12,076 bases of DNA from an uncultured Pseudomonadota bacterium (lineage in GTDB: Bacteria; Pseudomonadota; Gammaproteobacteria; Burkholderiales; Casimicrobiaceae), in assembly GCA_937958295.1 (NCBI GenBank), contig CALFEY010000421.1:1-12076 (forward strand), in the 5' to 3' direction. Made by a program: the position numbers and the translations under genes. Shown one piece after another: positions 1-7,353 of the stretch. The notes under the pieces were generated by a model that worked only from the letters and a program-made list of their open reading frames with translations, searched no databases and was not told the DNA's origin. How positions within the stretch are numbered: the stretch's first letter is position 1; the number at the start of each line of letters is the position of its first letter.

Positions 1-578
1 CTCCCCGTCGCGTACAGCGTGGCGGCTTCGTCGTCGAGGATCCAGCGGAAGATGTCGAAGTCGTGGATCAGCATGTCGCGGAAGATGCCGCCCGACCGCT
101 TGATGTAGTCCACGGGCGGCGCCCCGGGATCGCGGCTCGTGACCACGAGCATCTCGGGGTCGCCGATCTCGCCCTTGTCGATGCGCTGCCTGGCGGCATT
201 GAACGTGGGATCGTAGCGGCGCTGGAAACCGATGAGGCACGCCACGCCGGCGGCCTGCACGGCCGCCGCGCACTTGCGCGCGCGCTCCACCGACAAGTCC
301 ACCGGCTTCTCGCAGAAGATCGCCTTGCCGGCGGCCGCGCTGCGAGTGATGAGATCGGCGTGGGTATCGGTGGACGAGCCGATCACCACCACGCGCACGT
401 CCTTGTCGGCGAAGACCTCCTCGGCCGTGGCGACCCGGGCGCCGTGCTGCTGCGCGAGGGCGGCGCCGGCGGCAGCGTCCACGTCCACGACGTAGCGCAG
501 CCGCACGCCGGGCTGCCTGGCGAGATTGCCCGCGTGGATCTTGCCGATGCGGCCGGCGCCGAAGAGTGCGGCTTCCAT
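1..578 (-). CDS. iolG: Inositol 2-dehydrogenase IolG (3' end cut by window edge)
   Basis: NAD-dependent cytoplasmic dehydrogenase of the Gfo/Idh/MocA family. It oxidises myo-inositol to 2-keto-myo-inositol (scyllo-inosose), the first step of inositol catabolism. Seen here: 192 codons from ATG at 578, then the window ends, so a bit over half of a roughly 330-residue family member is present. The N-terminus has the Rossmann glycine motif GAGRIG (residues 7-12), then the family's EKP motif (90-92, with Lys91), GFQRRYDP (117-124) and DMLIHD (168-173). Lys91, Asp168 and His172 match in order and spacing the Lys/Asp/His catalytic set known for Bacillus IolG. AAGGA lies 9 nt before the ATG. Only 16 bp separate it from the iolB stop, so it is probably the next gene of the same operon. 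A scyllo-inositol or other cyclitol dehydrogenase of the same family is possible, but the operon context favours IolG. Confidence 0.9.
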   Translation of the reverse strand, partial: MEAALFGAGRIGKIHAGNLARQPGVRLRYVVDVDAAAGAALAQQHGARVATAEEVFADKDVRVVVIGSSTDTHADLITRSAAAGKAIFCEKPVDLSVERARKCAAAVQAAGVACLIGFQRRYDPTFNAARQRIDKGEIGDPEMLVVTSRDPGAPPVDYIKRSGGIFRDMLIHDFDIFRWILDDEAATLYATG

Positions 579-594
579 GATTGCGTGTCCTTGT

Positions 595-1401
595 CTATTT
601 TTTCGCGAGCATCCACTCGTGCACAGGGTCGTTCTTGAAGTACCACTCGCGGGTGGGGCCCGCCATCACGTTGAGGTAGTAGGAGTCGTAGCCGTAGGGC
701 ACCACCACGGGATGGTAGCCACGCGGCACCATCACCACGTCATGGTCCTCCACGGCGAGCGCCTCGTCGAGGGAGCGGTCGTCGGTGTACACCCGCTGGA
801 ACGCAAAGCCCTGCGCGGGATTCAGGCGGTGGTAGTACGTCTCCTCGAGCGAGCTCTCCACCGGCAGGTTGTCGGTATCGTGCTTGTGCGGGGGATAGCT
901 CGACGAGTGGCCGGAGGGCGTGACCACCTCGACCACGAGCAGGCGATCGGCCGGCTCCGTCTGCGGAAGGATGTCGCACACGTAGCGCGTATTGGCGCCG
1001 GTGCCGCGCGCGAAGCGCTTCATCGACCCAGGCTCGATGAGTCGCGCGGGACGCACGCCCCGCGACCGCGGCGCCGGCGCGCTGGCGAACGCGATCTCCG
1101 CGACCCCGTGGGCCGTGACCTCGATCGCCGCACCCGCGGGCACATAAACGGCGTAGGGGGCCTCGTCGGCGAAGACGCTCTCGCGCTTGCCGATCTCGTG
1201 CCAGGTCTGTGCGCCGGCAGTCAGCGTGACCTTGCCGCGCAACACCACGACGCACACCTCGTCGTCGTTGCCGGGCCGCTGCACCGAGTCGCCGCCGGCG
1301 AGCCGGTGCGCGGCGAAGCCGACGTATGTCCAGCCCGCCGACGCGGGCGTGACCGCGACGATGTCGCGGCCGGATTTCTTCGCCTTGACGAGGAGGCTCA
1401 T
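595..1401 (-). CDS. iolB: 5-deoxy-glucuronate isomerase IolB
   Basis: Converts 5-deoxy-D-glucuronate to 5-dehydro-2-deoxy-D-gluconate, the fourth step of inositol breakdown, in the cytoplasm. The protein is 268 residues, close to Bacillus IolB (about 271), and is full length. It belongs to the KduI/IolB cupin family. Visible hallmarks are PPHKHD (170-175), EETYYHR (186-192) and PRGYHPV (226-232), whose His and Glu residues are the likely metal ligands, followed by the conserved YYLNVMAGP (241-249). The start at 1401 is chosen because GGAG lies 7 nt upstream and the protein then begins MSLLVKAKK. A longer reading from 1470 would run into the end of iolE. The gap to the iolE stop is 16 bp and that to iolG is 16 bp, which supports co-transcription. 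Confidence 0.95.
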   Translation of the reverse strand: MSLLVKAKKSGRDIVAVTPASAGWTYVGFAAHRLAGGDSVQRPGNDDEVCVVVLRGKVTLTAGAQTWHEIGKRESVFADEAPYAVYVPAGAAIEVTAHGVAEIAFASAPAPRSRGVRPARLIEPGSMKRFARGTGANTRYVCDILPQTEPADRLLVVEVVTPSGHSSSYPPHKHDTDNLPVESSLEETYYHRLNPAQGFAFQRVYTDDRSLDEALAVEDHDVVMVPRGYHPVVVPYGYDSYYLNVMAGPTREWYFKNDPVHEWMLAKK

Positions 1402-1417
1402 CGCAATGCTCCGCTTT

Positions 1418-2296
1418 TCAAGCCGTGACGAGTTGCTTGAGCGTCCGGAAGCCCTTGTCCGCGTACGCATAGCTCGGCGCCACTACCGGATCCTGCTCCG
1501 CTTCCACCACGAGCCAGCCGGCATAGCCGTTGTCGCGCAGGATCCTCATCACCGCGGGGAAATCCACCACGCCGTCGCCGGGTACCGTGAAGGCGCCGTT
1601 GATCACCGACTCGAGGAAGCTCCAGTTGTTGTTGCGCGCGAGGCGGATCACGTCGGGACGCACGTCCTTGCAATGGACGTGGCACACGCGGTGCACGTGC
1701 TTGGCGAGCATGGCCACGGCGTCGCCGCCGGCGAAGGTCATGTGGCCGGTATCGTAGAGGAGGCCCACCTCGGGGCCTACGCGACGCATGAGCTCGTCGA
1801 CGTCCGCGGGCGCCTCCACGTAGGCGCCCATATGGTGGTGGTACGCCACGCGCACGCCGTGCGCGAGGGTGTGCCGCGCAAAGCGTGTGAGGCGCTCGGC
1901 GTAGCGGTCCCACTGCTCCGCCGTGAAAAAGCGCGGACGCTTGTACAGCGGCTGCGGCGAGCCCTGGATGCTGTCGGCGACCTCGCCGTAGACCATCACC
2001 TTCGCGCCGTTGTCGGCGAGGAGTTTGAGGTGCGGCCCGACCGCCTCGATCTCCTCTTCCACGGAGCGGCGAGCGAGCCGTCCCGAGTACCAGCCGGACA
2101 CGAGCTCGAGACCGTGCTCGCCCAGCACCTTGCGCAGGGCCGCCGGCTCGCGGGGAAACTTGTTGCCGAGCTCGAAGCCCTGATAGCCGATCTTGCGGCC
2201 CTCGGTGAGGGCGGTGTGAAGGGACGTCTCCCCGCCGAGGGACGGCAGGTCGTCATTGCTCCACGAGATGGGATTGATGCCGATCTTCACGTTCAT
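1418..2296 (-). CDS. iolE: Myo-inosose-2 dehydratase IolE
   Basis: Removes water from 2-keto-myo-inositol to give 3D-(3,5/4)-trihydroxycyclohexane-1,2-dione, the second pathway step. The protein is 292 residues (Bacillus IolE about 297). It is a sugar isomerase/AP-endonuclease-2-like TIM barrel. The N-terminus KIGINPISWSNDDLP (4-18) is characteristic of IolE. Further along are YHHHMG (152-157), YDTGH (181-185), HVHCKD (206-211) and EAEQDP (265-270). The Asp, His and Glu residues in these motifs are the expected divalent metal ligands, an assignment made by analogy with the fold. The ATG at 2296 has GAGG 7 nt upstream. The reading frame stays open further upstream, but that part would overlap the end of iolD and has no family sequence. 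It lies 73 bp after the iolD stop, the widest gap inside the operon. Confidence 0.95.
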   Translation of the reverse strand: MNVKIGINPISWSNDDLPSLGGETSLHTALTEGRKIGYQGFELGNKFPREPAALRKVLGEHGLELVSGWYSGRLARRSVEEEIEAVGPHLKLLADNGAKVMVYGEVADSIQGSPQPLYKRPRFFTAEQWDRYAERLTRFARHTLAHGVRVAYHHHMGAYVEAPADVDELMRRVGPEVGLLYDTGHMTFAGGDAVAMLAKHVHRVCHVHCKDVRPDVIRLARNNNWSFLESVINGAFTVPGDGVVDFPAVMRILRDNGYAGWLVVEAEQDPVVAPSYAYADKGFRTLKQLVTA

Positions 2297-2369
2297 CGCA
2301 TTGCCTCGTTCAATTCGCGCGCCGTACCTGGAACACCGATCCTTGCCAAGGCCTGTCGGGTACCGCGGC

Positions 2370-4205
2370 CTACGGAACCTGCTTCTGCTTGCCGGCGTCG
2401 TAGGCCTCGCGCGCCGCACGCACCTGCGCCCGCTCCGACACCTCCGGCACCGCCACCTCCCACCAGCAGCCACCCTCGGCCGTGGTGCGCGCGGGGTCGG
2501 TGTCGATCACTACGACGTAGGTGCGCTCGCTCGCACGGGCGCGCGCGAGCGCCGCCTCGAGCGCAGGCACGGTCGTGACGTGCTCCGCCCCCGCGCCCAT
2601 CGCGGCGGCATGCGCGGCGAAGTCGATGCGCGGCGCGACTCCTTCGGTACCCTCGTCGAAGAGATTGTTGAAGGGCTCGCCGCCCACCGCCTGCTGCAAC
2701 CGGTTGATGCAACCGTAGCCCCGGTTGTCGAGGATCACGATGAGGAGCTTGCGACCGAGCGCCACGGACGTGGCGATCTCGGCATTGAGCATGAGATAGC
2801 TGCCGTCGCCCACCATGACCACGACCTCGCGGTCGGGACAGGCCATCTTCACGCCAAGGCCGCCGGCGATCTCGTAGCCCATGCAGGAGAAGCCGTACTC
2901 CATGTGATAGCCGCCGGGCTCCGTCGTGCGCCAGAGCTTGTGCAGCTCCGCCGGGAGCGTGCCGGCCGCGCACACCACGATGTCCTTGGCCGCGGACAGC
3001 GGCGAGGAGCGCTGCACCGCCCCGATGACGTCGCCGTCGTAGGGCAAGGCGACGTCGCGCTGCCCGGTGAGCCGCGCGATGTCGTCGCGCCAGGCGGTGG
3101 CGCCGCGCTTCGCCCGCACCTGCCACGCGGGCGCGGCCGTCCAGCCGCGCAAAGCCTCCGCCAGCGCATCGAGCCCGGCCTTGGCGTCACCCACCACCTC
3201 AAGGCCGCGCCACTTGCGCGCGTCGAAGGCATTGACGTTGAGGTTCACGAGCCGCGCCTGCGTGAACAGCGAATGCGAGCCGGTGGTGAAATCGGACAGG
3301 CGTGTGCCCACCGCCAGCACGACGTCGGCATCGGCCGCAAGCGCATTGGCCGCAGGCGAGCCGGTGACGCCGATGGCGCCCTGCTGCAGCGGGTGATCCC
3401 ACGGCAGCGCGCTCTTGCCCGCCTGCGTTTCAGCGACTGGAATGCCGTGCGCATCGGCAAAGGTGCGCAAGGCATCGGTGGCCAGGCCATACAAGACACC
3501 GCCGCCGGCCACGAGCAACGGCCGTTGCGCGCCCCGGAGCACCGCGGCCGCCGCGGCAATGGAGGCCGCGGATGGCGCCGGCGCCTCGAAGGTCACGAGC
3601 GGCGGCTCGAAGAAGGCATCGGGATAGTCGAAGGCCATCGTCTGCACGTCCTGCGGCAGTGCCAGCGTGACCGGCCCGCACAGCGCGGCGTCGGTGAGCA
3701 CGCGCACGGCCTCCGGGAGCGCATTGTGGAGCTGCGCGGGGTGCACGATGCGGTCGAAGTAGCGCGACACCGGCCGGAAGCAGTCGTTGGCGGTGACCGT
3801 ACCGTCGCCGAAGTCCTCCACTTGCTGCAGCACCGGGTCCGGGGCGCGGGAGATGAAGACGTCGCCCGGCAGGAAGAGCACGGGCAGGCGGTTCACGTGC
3901 GCGAGCGCGGCGGCCGTAACGAGATTGGTGGCACCCGGGCCAATGGAGGTGGTGCAGGCCATCATGCGCCGGCGGAAGCTCGTCTTGGCAAAGGCGATGG
4001 CCGCGTGCGCCATCGCCTGCTCGTTGTGCGCGCGATACGTAGGCAGGACACCGCGCTGCCCGTGCAGTGCCTCGCCCATCCCCGCCACGTTGCCGTGGCC
4101 GAAGATGGCGAACACGCCCGCGAACAGCGGCTCGATCCCCTGAGGGGTGCGCGCGCGCAGCGCCGCCAGGTAGCGGACGAGCGCCTGGGCGGCGGTCAGG
4201 CGCAT
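2370..4205 (-). CDS. iolD: 3D-(3,5/4)-trihydroxycyclohexane-1,2-dione hydrolase IolD
   Basis: Thiamine diphosphate-dependent enzyme that hydrolytically opens the cyclohexanedione ring to 5-deoxy-glucuronate, the third pathway step. It has 611 residues (Bacillus IolD about 637) and all three domains of the acetolactate synthase-like fold. The N-terminal PYR domain has FGHGNV (35-40), Glu62 in AHNEQAMAH (the cofactor-activating glutamate position) and GPGATNLVTAA (89-99). The central domain spans roughly 200-340. The C-terminal PP domain carries EYGFSCMGYEIAGG (436-449) and the cofactor/Mg motif GDGSY (467-471), ending in DN (493-494) where many relatives have NN. WWEVAVPEVS (581-590) near the end is typical of IolD. 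The ATG at 4205 is preceded by only a weak purine-rich site (AGGG, 11 nt upstream). It is separated from the iolC stop by 31 bp. Confidence 0.95.
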   Translation of the reverse strand: MRLTAAQALVRYLAALRARTPQGIEPLFAGVFAIFGHGNVAGMGEALHGQRGVLPTYRAHNEQAMAHAAIAFAKTSFRRRMMACTTSIGPGATNLVTAAALAHVNRLPVLFLPGDVFISRAPDPVLQQVEDFGDGTVTANDCFRPVSRYFDRIVHPAQLHNALPEAVRVLTDAALCGPVTLALPQDVQTMAFDYPDAFFEPPLVTFEAPAPSAASIAAAAAVLRGAQRPLLVAGGGVLYGLATDALRTFADAHGIPVAETQAGKSALPWDHPLQQGAIGVTGSPAANALAADADVVLAVGTRLSDFTTGSHSLFTQARLVNLNVNAFDARKWRGLEVVGDAKAGLDALAEALRGWTAAPAWQVRAKRGATAWRDDIARLTGQRDVALPYDGDVIGAVQRSSPLSAAKDIVVCAAGTLPAELHKLWRTTEPGGYHMEYGFSCMGYEIAGGLGVKMACPDREVVVMVGDGSYLMLNAEIATSVALGRKLLIVILDNRGYGCINRLQQAVGGEPFNNLFDEGTEGVAPRIDFAAHAAAMGAGAEHVTTVPALEAALARARASERTYVVVIDTDPARTTAEGGCWWEVAVPEVSERAQVRAAREAYDAGKQKQVP

Positions 4206-4236
4206 CGGCCCGGGACCCTGCGCGAACGCGGCGTGC

Positions 4237-6165
4237 TCACGACCGCCCCTGTTTCCAGAGGTCGATCAGCCGCTCGAAGTTGGCACGCACCTGCTGCTTC
4301 AGCACGGCATCGTCGCTCGTCCCGGCGAGCCAGGCGGCAGCGGGGTCCTGGAAGAGCGTGCGGCCCACGGCGAAGCCGCGGCAGGTCTTGCTCGCCTGCG
4401 CGTCCACGAAGCCCTTGGCGAGTGTGTCCATGGGCGCATTCAGCCCGAGTAGCAGCACGCCGCGGCAGTGCGGATCGCGTTCGGCGACGAGCGCATCGAC
4501 GTTCTTCCACTGCGCCGCCGACATCGGCTCGAGCTTCCACCACTCAGGATAGATGCCGAGGTTGTACAACCGCTTGAGCGAGCGATACACCGTGTCGTCG
4601 CTGCGCGGCATGTTCTTCGGGGGGATGATCTCGAGCAGAAGCTCGTGGCCACTCGCCTGCACGGCGTCGTAGAGCGCACGCACCTGCGCCTCCTGCTCCA
4701 GCCGGTTGTCGATGGCGTCGTCCGGATGGTAGGCCACGAGGCACTTCGCGACGTGCTCCAGCGGCCAGGTCGACAACGTGGTGCCCACCGAGCGGCCGCG
4801 ATCGAAGGTGAGCGGATTCGACCCTGGCAGCTCCACGGGGCGTCCGATCCACCAGCCGCGCCCGGTCGCGGCGTTGAGTGCGTCCTGGCCGTAGCGGTCG
4901 TCGCAGAGGATGCCCACCTTGCCGGCCAGCCCGCGCGCCGCCTCGACCTCCGCCACCGCCTCCACCAGCAATTGCTTGAGGCGGGGCAGCCGGTGCTCTC
5001 CGGCTCCAGCGCGTTGCGCGAGCTCGAAGAAGGGATTGCGATGATCGAAGGCGAACGCGAACACCTCGTCACGCGGCGTCCGCGGCGCCGTCACCCGGTG
5101 CAGGCGGGTGAGCGTGGCGTCCTGGTCGGGGCGCGGGATCCGGTCGGCGTTGGCGAGGAAGTAGTCGAGCTCCACGCGCGTGGGCATCGCCGGCGCGCAG
5201 CCATGCCGCGACACCACGAGGGCGCCGCACGCATTGGCGTAGCGGGTACAGCGATCGTAATCCTCGCCACGCACCCAGCCGGATAGAAAGCCCGCGGAGA
5301 ACGCATCGCCGGCGCCCAAGACGTTCAGCACTTCCACGTTCACGCCCTGACCGTTGAACGCGGCGTCGAGCGAAGCGGGGATGGCGCCGTCGATCACCGC
5401 GCAGCCGATCGGCCCGCGCTTGACCACCAGCGTGGCGGGGGTGAGCGCACGCACCGCGCGCAGCGACTCCATGATGTCGAGGCTGCCGCCCGCGATGTTG
5501 AACTCCTCGACGGTGCCGATCACGAGGTCGAACTTGGGCAGGATACGCTGCAGGTGCGCAGTCACGCCGTCGGAGGGGATGAAGCGCGTCTCGCCGTCGC
5601 CGCGGTTGGTAAGCCCCCACAGCACCGGGCGATAGTCGATGTCGAGCACCGTGCGGACATCGTTGGCGCGCGCGCGGTCGAGCGCCAGGTTGCTGATGCG
5701 ATCGATGTAGCTCGTGGAGAAGTGCGTGCCGGTGATGAGGAGCGCGCGCGAGGATGCGATGTACGCCTCCCCGATGTCGTCCTCGGTGATCGCCATGTCG
5801 GCGCAGTTCTCGCGCAGGAAGATGAGCGGGAACGTGTCCTTGTCCTTGATGCCCAGCACCACGGCGCCGGTGAGCCGCTGCGGATCCACGCTCACGTGGC
5901 TCGTGTCGCAGCCTTCCTTGGCGATGGTTTCCACCAGGAAGCGGCCATTGGCATCGTTACCCACCCGCGAGATGAGTCCGGCCTTCAATCCGAGGCGCGC
6001 GCAGCCGAATGCCGTGTTGGCCGAAGACCCCCCCAGATACTTCGAAAACGCCGTGCAGTCCTCGAGCCGGGCGCCAATCTGCTGTGCATAGAAATCGACG
6101 GCGAAGCGGCCGAGGCAGACGACGTCGAGGGGCCGGCCGGAGGCGAAGGGAGTGGCGTTGCGCAT
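4237..6165 (-). CDS. iolC: IolC-DUF2090 fusion: 5-dehydro-2-deoxygluconokinase with C-terminal aldolase-type domain
   Basis: Bifunctional protein of 642 residues. Residues about 12-335 are a PfkB/ribokinase-family kinase that phosphorylates 5-dehydro-2-deoxygluconate at C6. It shows LGRFAVDFYAQQ (18-29), GGSSAN (45-50) and the C-terminal signature VLGAGDAFSAGF (282-293) with catalytic base Asp287. Residues about 365-640 match DUF2090, with FAFDHR (371-376), STWPLEHVAKCLVAYHPDD (465-483), LLEIIPPK (510-517), EWWKLEP (541-547) and GFAVGRTLFQDP (597-608). Proteins with this fusion are annotated as kinase plus 5-dehydro-2-deoxyphosphogluconate aldolase, which would cover the last sugar-cleaving step (malonate semialdehyde plus DHAP). 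The aldolase role is a family prediction, not seen directly. ATG 6165 is the first Met of recognisable kinase sequence, but no clear Shine-Dalgarno precedes it. First gene of the operon, transcribed from the control region at 6166-6363. Confidence 0.93.
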   Translation of the reverse strand: MRNATPFASGRPLDVVCLGRFAVDFYAQQIGARLEDCTAFSKYLGGSSANTAFGCARLGLKAGLISRVGNDANGRFLVETIAKEGCDTSHVSVDPQRLTGAVVLGIKDKDTFPLIFLRENCADMAITEDDIGEAYIASSRALLITGTHFSTSYIDRISNLALDRARANDVRTVLDIDYRPVLWGLTNRGDGETRFIPSDGVTAHLQRILPKFDLVIGTVEEFNIAGGSLDIMESLRAVRALTPATLVVKRGPIGCAVIDGAIPASLDAAFNGQGVNVEVLNVLGAGDAFSAGFLSGWVRGEDYDRCTRYANACGALVVSRHGCAPAMPTRVELDYFLANADRIPRPDQDATLTRLHRVTAPRTPRDEVFAFAFDHRNPFFELAQRAGAGEHRLPRLKQLLVEAVAEVEAARGLAGKVGILCDDRYGQDALNAATGRGWWIGRPVELPGSNPLTFDRGRSVGTTLSTWPLEHVAKCLVAYHPDDAIDNRLEQEAQVRALYDAVQASGHELLLEIIPPKNMPRSDDTVYRSLKRLYNLGIYPEWWKLEPMSAAQWKNVDALVAERDPHCRGVLLLGLNAPMDTLAKGFVDAQASKTCRGFAVGRTLFQDPAAAWLAGTSDDAVLKQQVRANFERLIDLWKQGRS

Positions 6166-6213
6166 GATGGCGGTGCGTGAAATGCGAGGACCGCGCGGCG
6201 GCGCGGGGACGGC

Positions 6214-6242
6214 ATTGTCCCGCAGGGATATGTGAAACGCAA
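6214..6242 (-). promoter_or_regulatory. Candidate sigma70 promoter of the iol operon
   Basis: On the minus strand, TTGCGT (6237-6242) and GACAAT (6214-6219) are separated by exactly 17 bp. They match 3 of 6 and 4 of 6 consensus bases. Transcription would start near 6207, leaving a leader of about 40 nt before the iolC ATG. The -35 hexamer lies inside the palindrome at 6234-6247, so a protein bound there would block polymerase. The hexamers are modest, and the assignment rests mainly on spacing and position. Confidence 0.4.
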
Positions 6243-6247
6243 GTTTC
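6234..6247. promoter_or_regulatory. Palindrome GAAAC-N4-GTTTC over the iolC -35, candidate second operator
   Basis: GAAAC GCAA GTTTC, arms of 5 bp. Read as GAAA-N6-TTTC, it has the spacing of the IolR site with one change per half-site. Its centre is 30 bp from the centre of the GGAA-N6-TTCC site, about three helical turns, so two dimers could bind the same DNA face. It covers the candidate -35 hexamer of iolC. The same arms and spacer length recur at 10689-10702. Confidence 0.5.
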
Positions 6248-6263
6248 GATATTCCGTCGAGAT

Positions 6264-6277
6264 GGAACAAATATTCC
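6264..6277. promoter_or_regulatory. IolR-type operator, GGAA-N6-TTCC
   Basis: The site reads GGAACAAATATTCC. Flanking T and A extend the symmetry to TGGAA-N6-TTCCA (6263-6278). The sequence is a perfect match to the palindrome GGAA-N6-TTCC reported for IolR, the RpiR-family repressor of inositol genes in Sinorhizobium meliloti, where it sits upstream of iolC among other genes. Here too it lies upstream of iolC, about 20 bp beyond the candidate -35. No iolR gene is present in the window, so the cognate regulator must be elsewhere if the site is real. Confidence 0.65.
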
Positions 6278-6348
6278 ACGGACCGGGGGACCGTGCATGC
6301 CGGAGGCCGGTATCCCTTCCCCCGTGGCCGCCCCCGGATCCGCCCCGG

Positions 6349-6354
6349 TAGAAT
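6349..6354 (+). promoter_or_regulatory. Candidate -10 element for the EamA-like gene (possible leaderless mRNA)
   Basis: TAGAAT (5 of 6 to TATAAT) ends 9 bp before the GTG start at 6364. A transcript starting about 7 nt after this hexamer would begin at or next to the start codon. No recognisable -35 is seen 16-18 bp upstream in the very GC-rich sequence. Confidence 0.4.
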
Positions 6355-6363
6355 CACCGGCCC

Positions 6364-7293
6364 GTGTCCGCCCGCCTCTCGTCCCGCGACGCCCTCCTCG
6401 TCCTCGCCGTAGTGACGATCTGGGGCTTCGCCTTTGTCCCCATGCGCTGGGCGCTGGACACCGTCCCGCCGTTCGCCCTGGCGGCGCTGCGCTTCCTCTG
6501 CGCCGCCGTGCCGGCGGTGTTCTTCGTGCGCCGACCCGACGTGTCGTGGGGCGCGCTCGTCGCCTACGGCCTTGCCATCGGCGTGTTCCAGTTCGGCCTG
6601 CTCTTCCTGGGGTTGCGCCTGGGGATGCCGGCCGGCCTGTCGTCGCTCGTCATCCAGATGCAGGCCTTCTTCACGATCCTGCTCGCCGCCTGGTGGTTGC
6701 ACGACCGTCTCACGCTGCACAGCATCGTGGGCGCCGCCATCGCCGGGGCGGGCTTGGCAGTGCTCGGCGCGCACAAGGTGATGAGCGGCGTCGGCGCCAC
6801 GGCGATCGGCTTTGCGCTCGTCATCGCCGCCGCCTTGTCCTGGGCCATCGCCAACATCATCGCCAAGGTCGCCGGGCGGGACAGCCTCGGCAACGACCGC
6901 GGCGTGGACATGTTCGCCATGGTGGTGTGGTCGAGCGTCGCGGCACCGCTGCCCTTGTTCGTGGCGTCGTATCTGTTCGAGGGCGGGCCCGCGGCCGTGG
7001 CCGCGGTGCGTGACATGACGTGGCAGCCCTGGGCCTGCGTGCTCTTCATGAGTTACTTCGCCACGCTCTTCGGCCTCGCCGCGTGGAATGCGCTCCTGCA
7101 TCGCTACCCCACCGCGGTGATCGCGCCGTTCGCGCTGCTGATTCCGGTGTCGGGGCTCGCGAGCGGCTGGGCCTTTCTCGGCGAGGGTCTGGCGCCCATC
7201 CAGGCAGCGGGCGTGGCGCTGGTGCTCGCCGGGCTCGCGTGGAACGTGTTCGGCGCGCGCGGCGCCGCGTGGATCGCGGCGGCGCTCGACTAG
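6364..7293 (+). CDS. eamA: EamA-like DMT-superfamily exporter (10 TM)
   Basis: Inner-membrane protein of 309 residues made of two EamA repeats, with about ten hydrophobic helices spread over residues 10-295. It resembles Escherichia coli EamA/YdeD (about 299 residues), an exporter of O-acetylserine and cysteine. The pattern GMPAGLSSLVIQMQAFFTI (87-105) and the second-repeat segment around HRYPTAVIAPFALL (246-259), plus WNVFG near the C-terminus (293-297), are the closest features from memory. The substrate here is not provable from sequence, and DMT proteins vary widely. The start is tightly limited: an in-frame TAG lies at 6349-6351 and the first start codon after it is GTG 6364, with no Shine-Dalgarno. 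Transcribed divergently from iolC and convergent with the TRAP gene. No functional link to inositol is evident. Confidence 0.85.
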   Translation: MSARLSSRDALLVLAVVTIWGFAFVPMRWALDTVPPFALAALRFLCAAVPAVFFVRRPDVSWGALVAYGLAIGVFQFGLLFLGLRLGMPAGLSSLVIQMQAFFTILLAAWWLHDRLTLHSIVGAAIAGAGLAVLGAHKVMSGVGATAIGFALVIAAALSWAIANIIAKVAGRDSLGNDRGVDMFAMVVWSSVAAPLPLFVASYLFEGGPAAVAAVRDMTWQPWACVLFMSYFATLFGLAAWNALLHRYPTAVIAPFALLIPVSGLASGWAFLGEGLAPIQAAGVALVLAGLAWNVFGARGAAWIAAALD

Positions 7294-7331
7294 GCCCCGC
7301 GCCTGCCCCGGTGGGCGACGGCGTCTCGCAT

Positions 7332-7353
7332 GGGCGCCGCCCGGCGGCGGCCC
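7332..7353. terminator. GC-rich hairpin between convergent genes
   Basis: GGGCGCCGC (7332-7340) pairs with GCGGC-G-GCCC (7344-7353), giving nine base pairs, one bulged G at 7349 and a 3-nt loop. It sits 38 bp after the eamA stop and touches the stop codon of the TRAP permease gene on the other strand. No T-run follows on either strand, so it is not a classical intrinsic terminator. It may act as an mRNA 3'-end stabiliser or assist Rho-dependent ending. The rest of the 59-bp gap shows nothing else. Confidence 0.35.

Noticed and set aside
1402..1470. Longer iolB start at 1470
   Set aside because: The extra 23 residues would overlap the iolE coding end and are Arg/Ser-rich without family similarity. 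ATG 1401 has a good GGAG site.
2297..2369. Possible regulatory element in the 73-bp iolD-iolE gap
   Set aside because: Only a tiny CCTTG-C-CAAGG symmetry (2341-2351) is present, too short and tight to fold. There is no promoter-like or terminator-like sequence beyond the iolE ribosome-binding site.
2256..4577. Long open frame on the plus strand opposite iolD (773 codons)
   Set aside because: It lies antisense to iolD and the end of iolC, is rich in Arg, His and Gly, and has no family motif. This is a typical shadow frame in GC-rich DNA.
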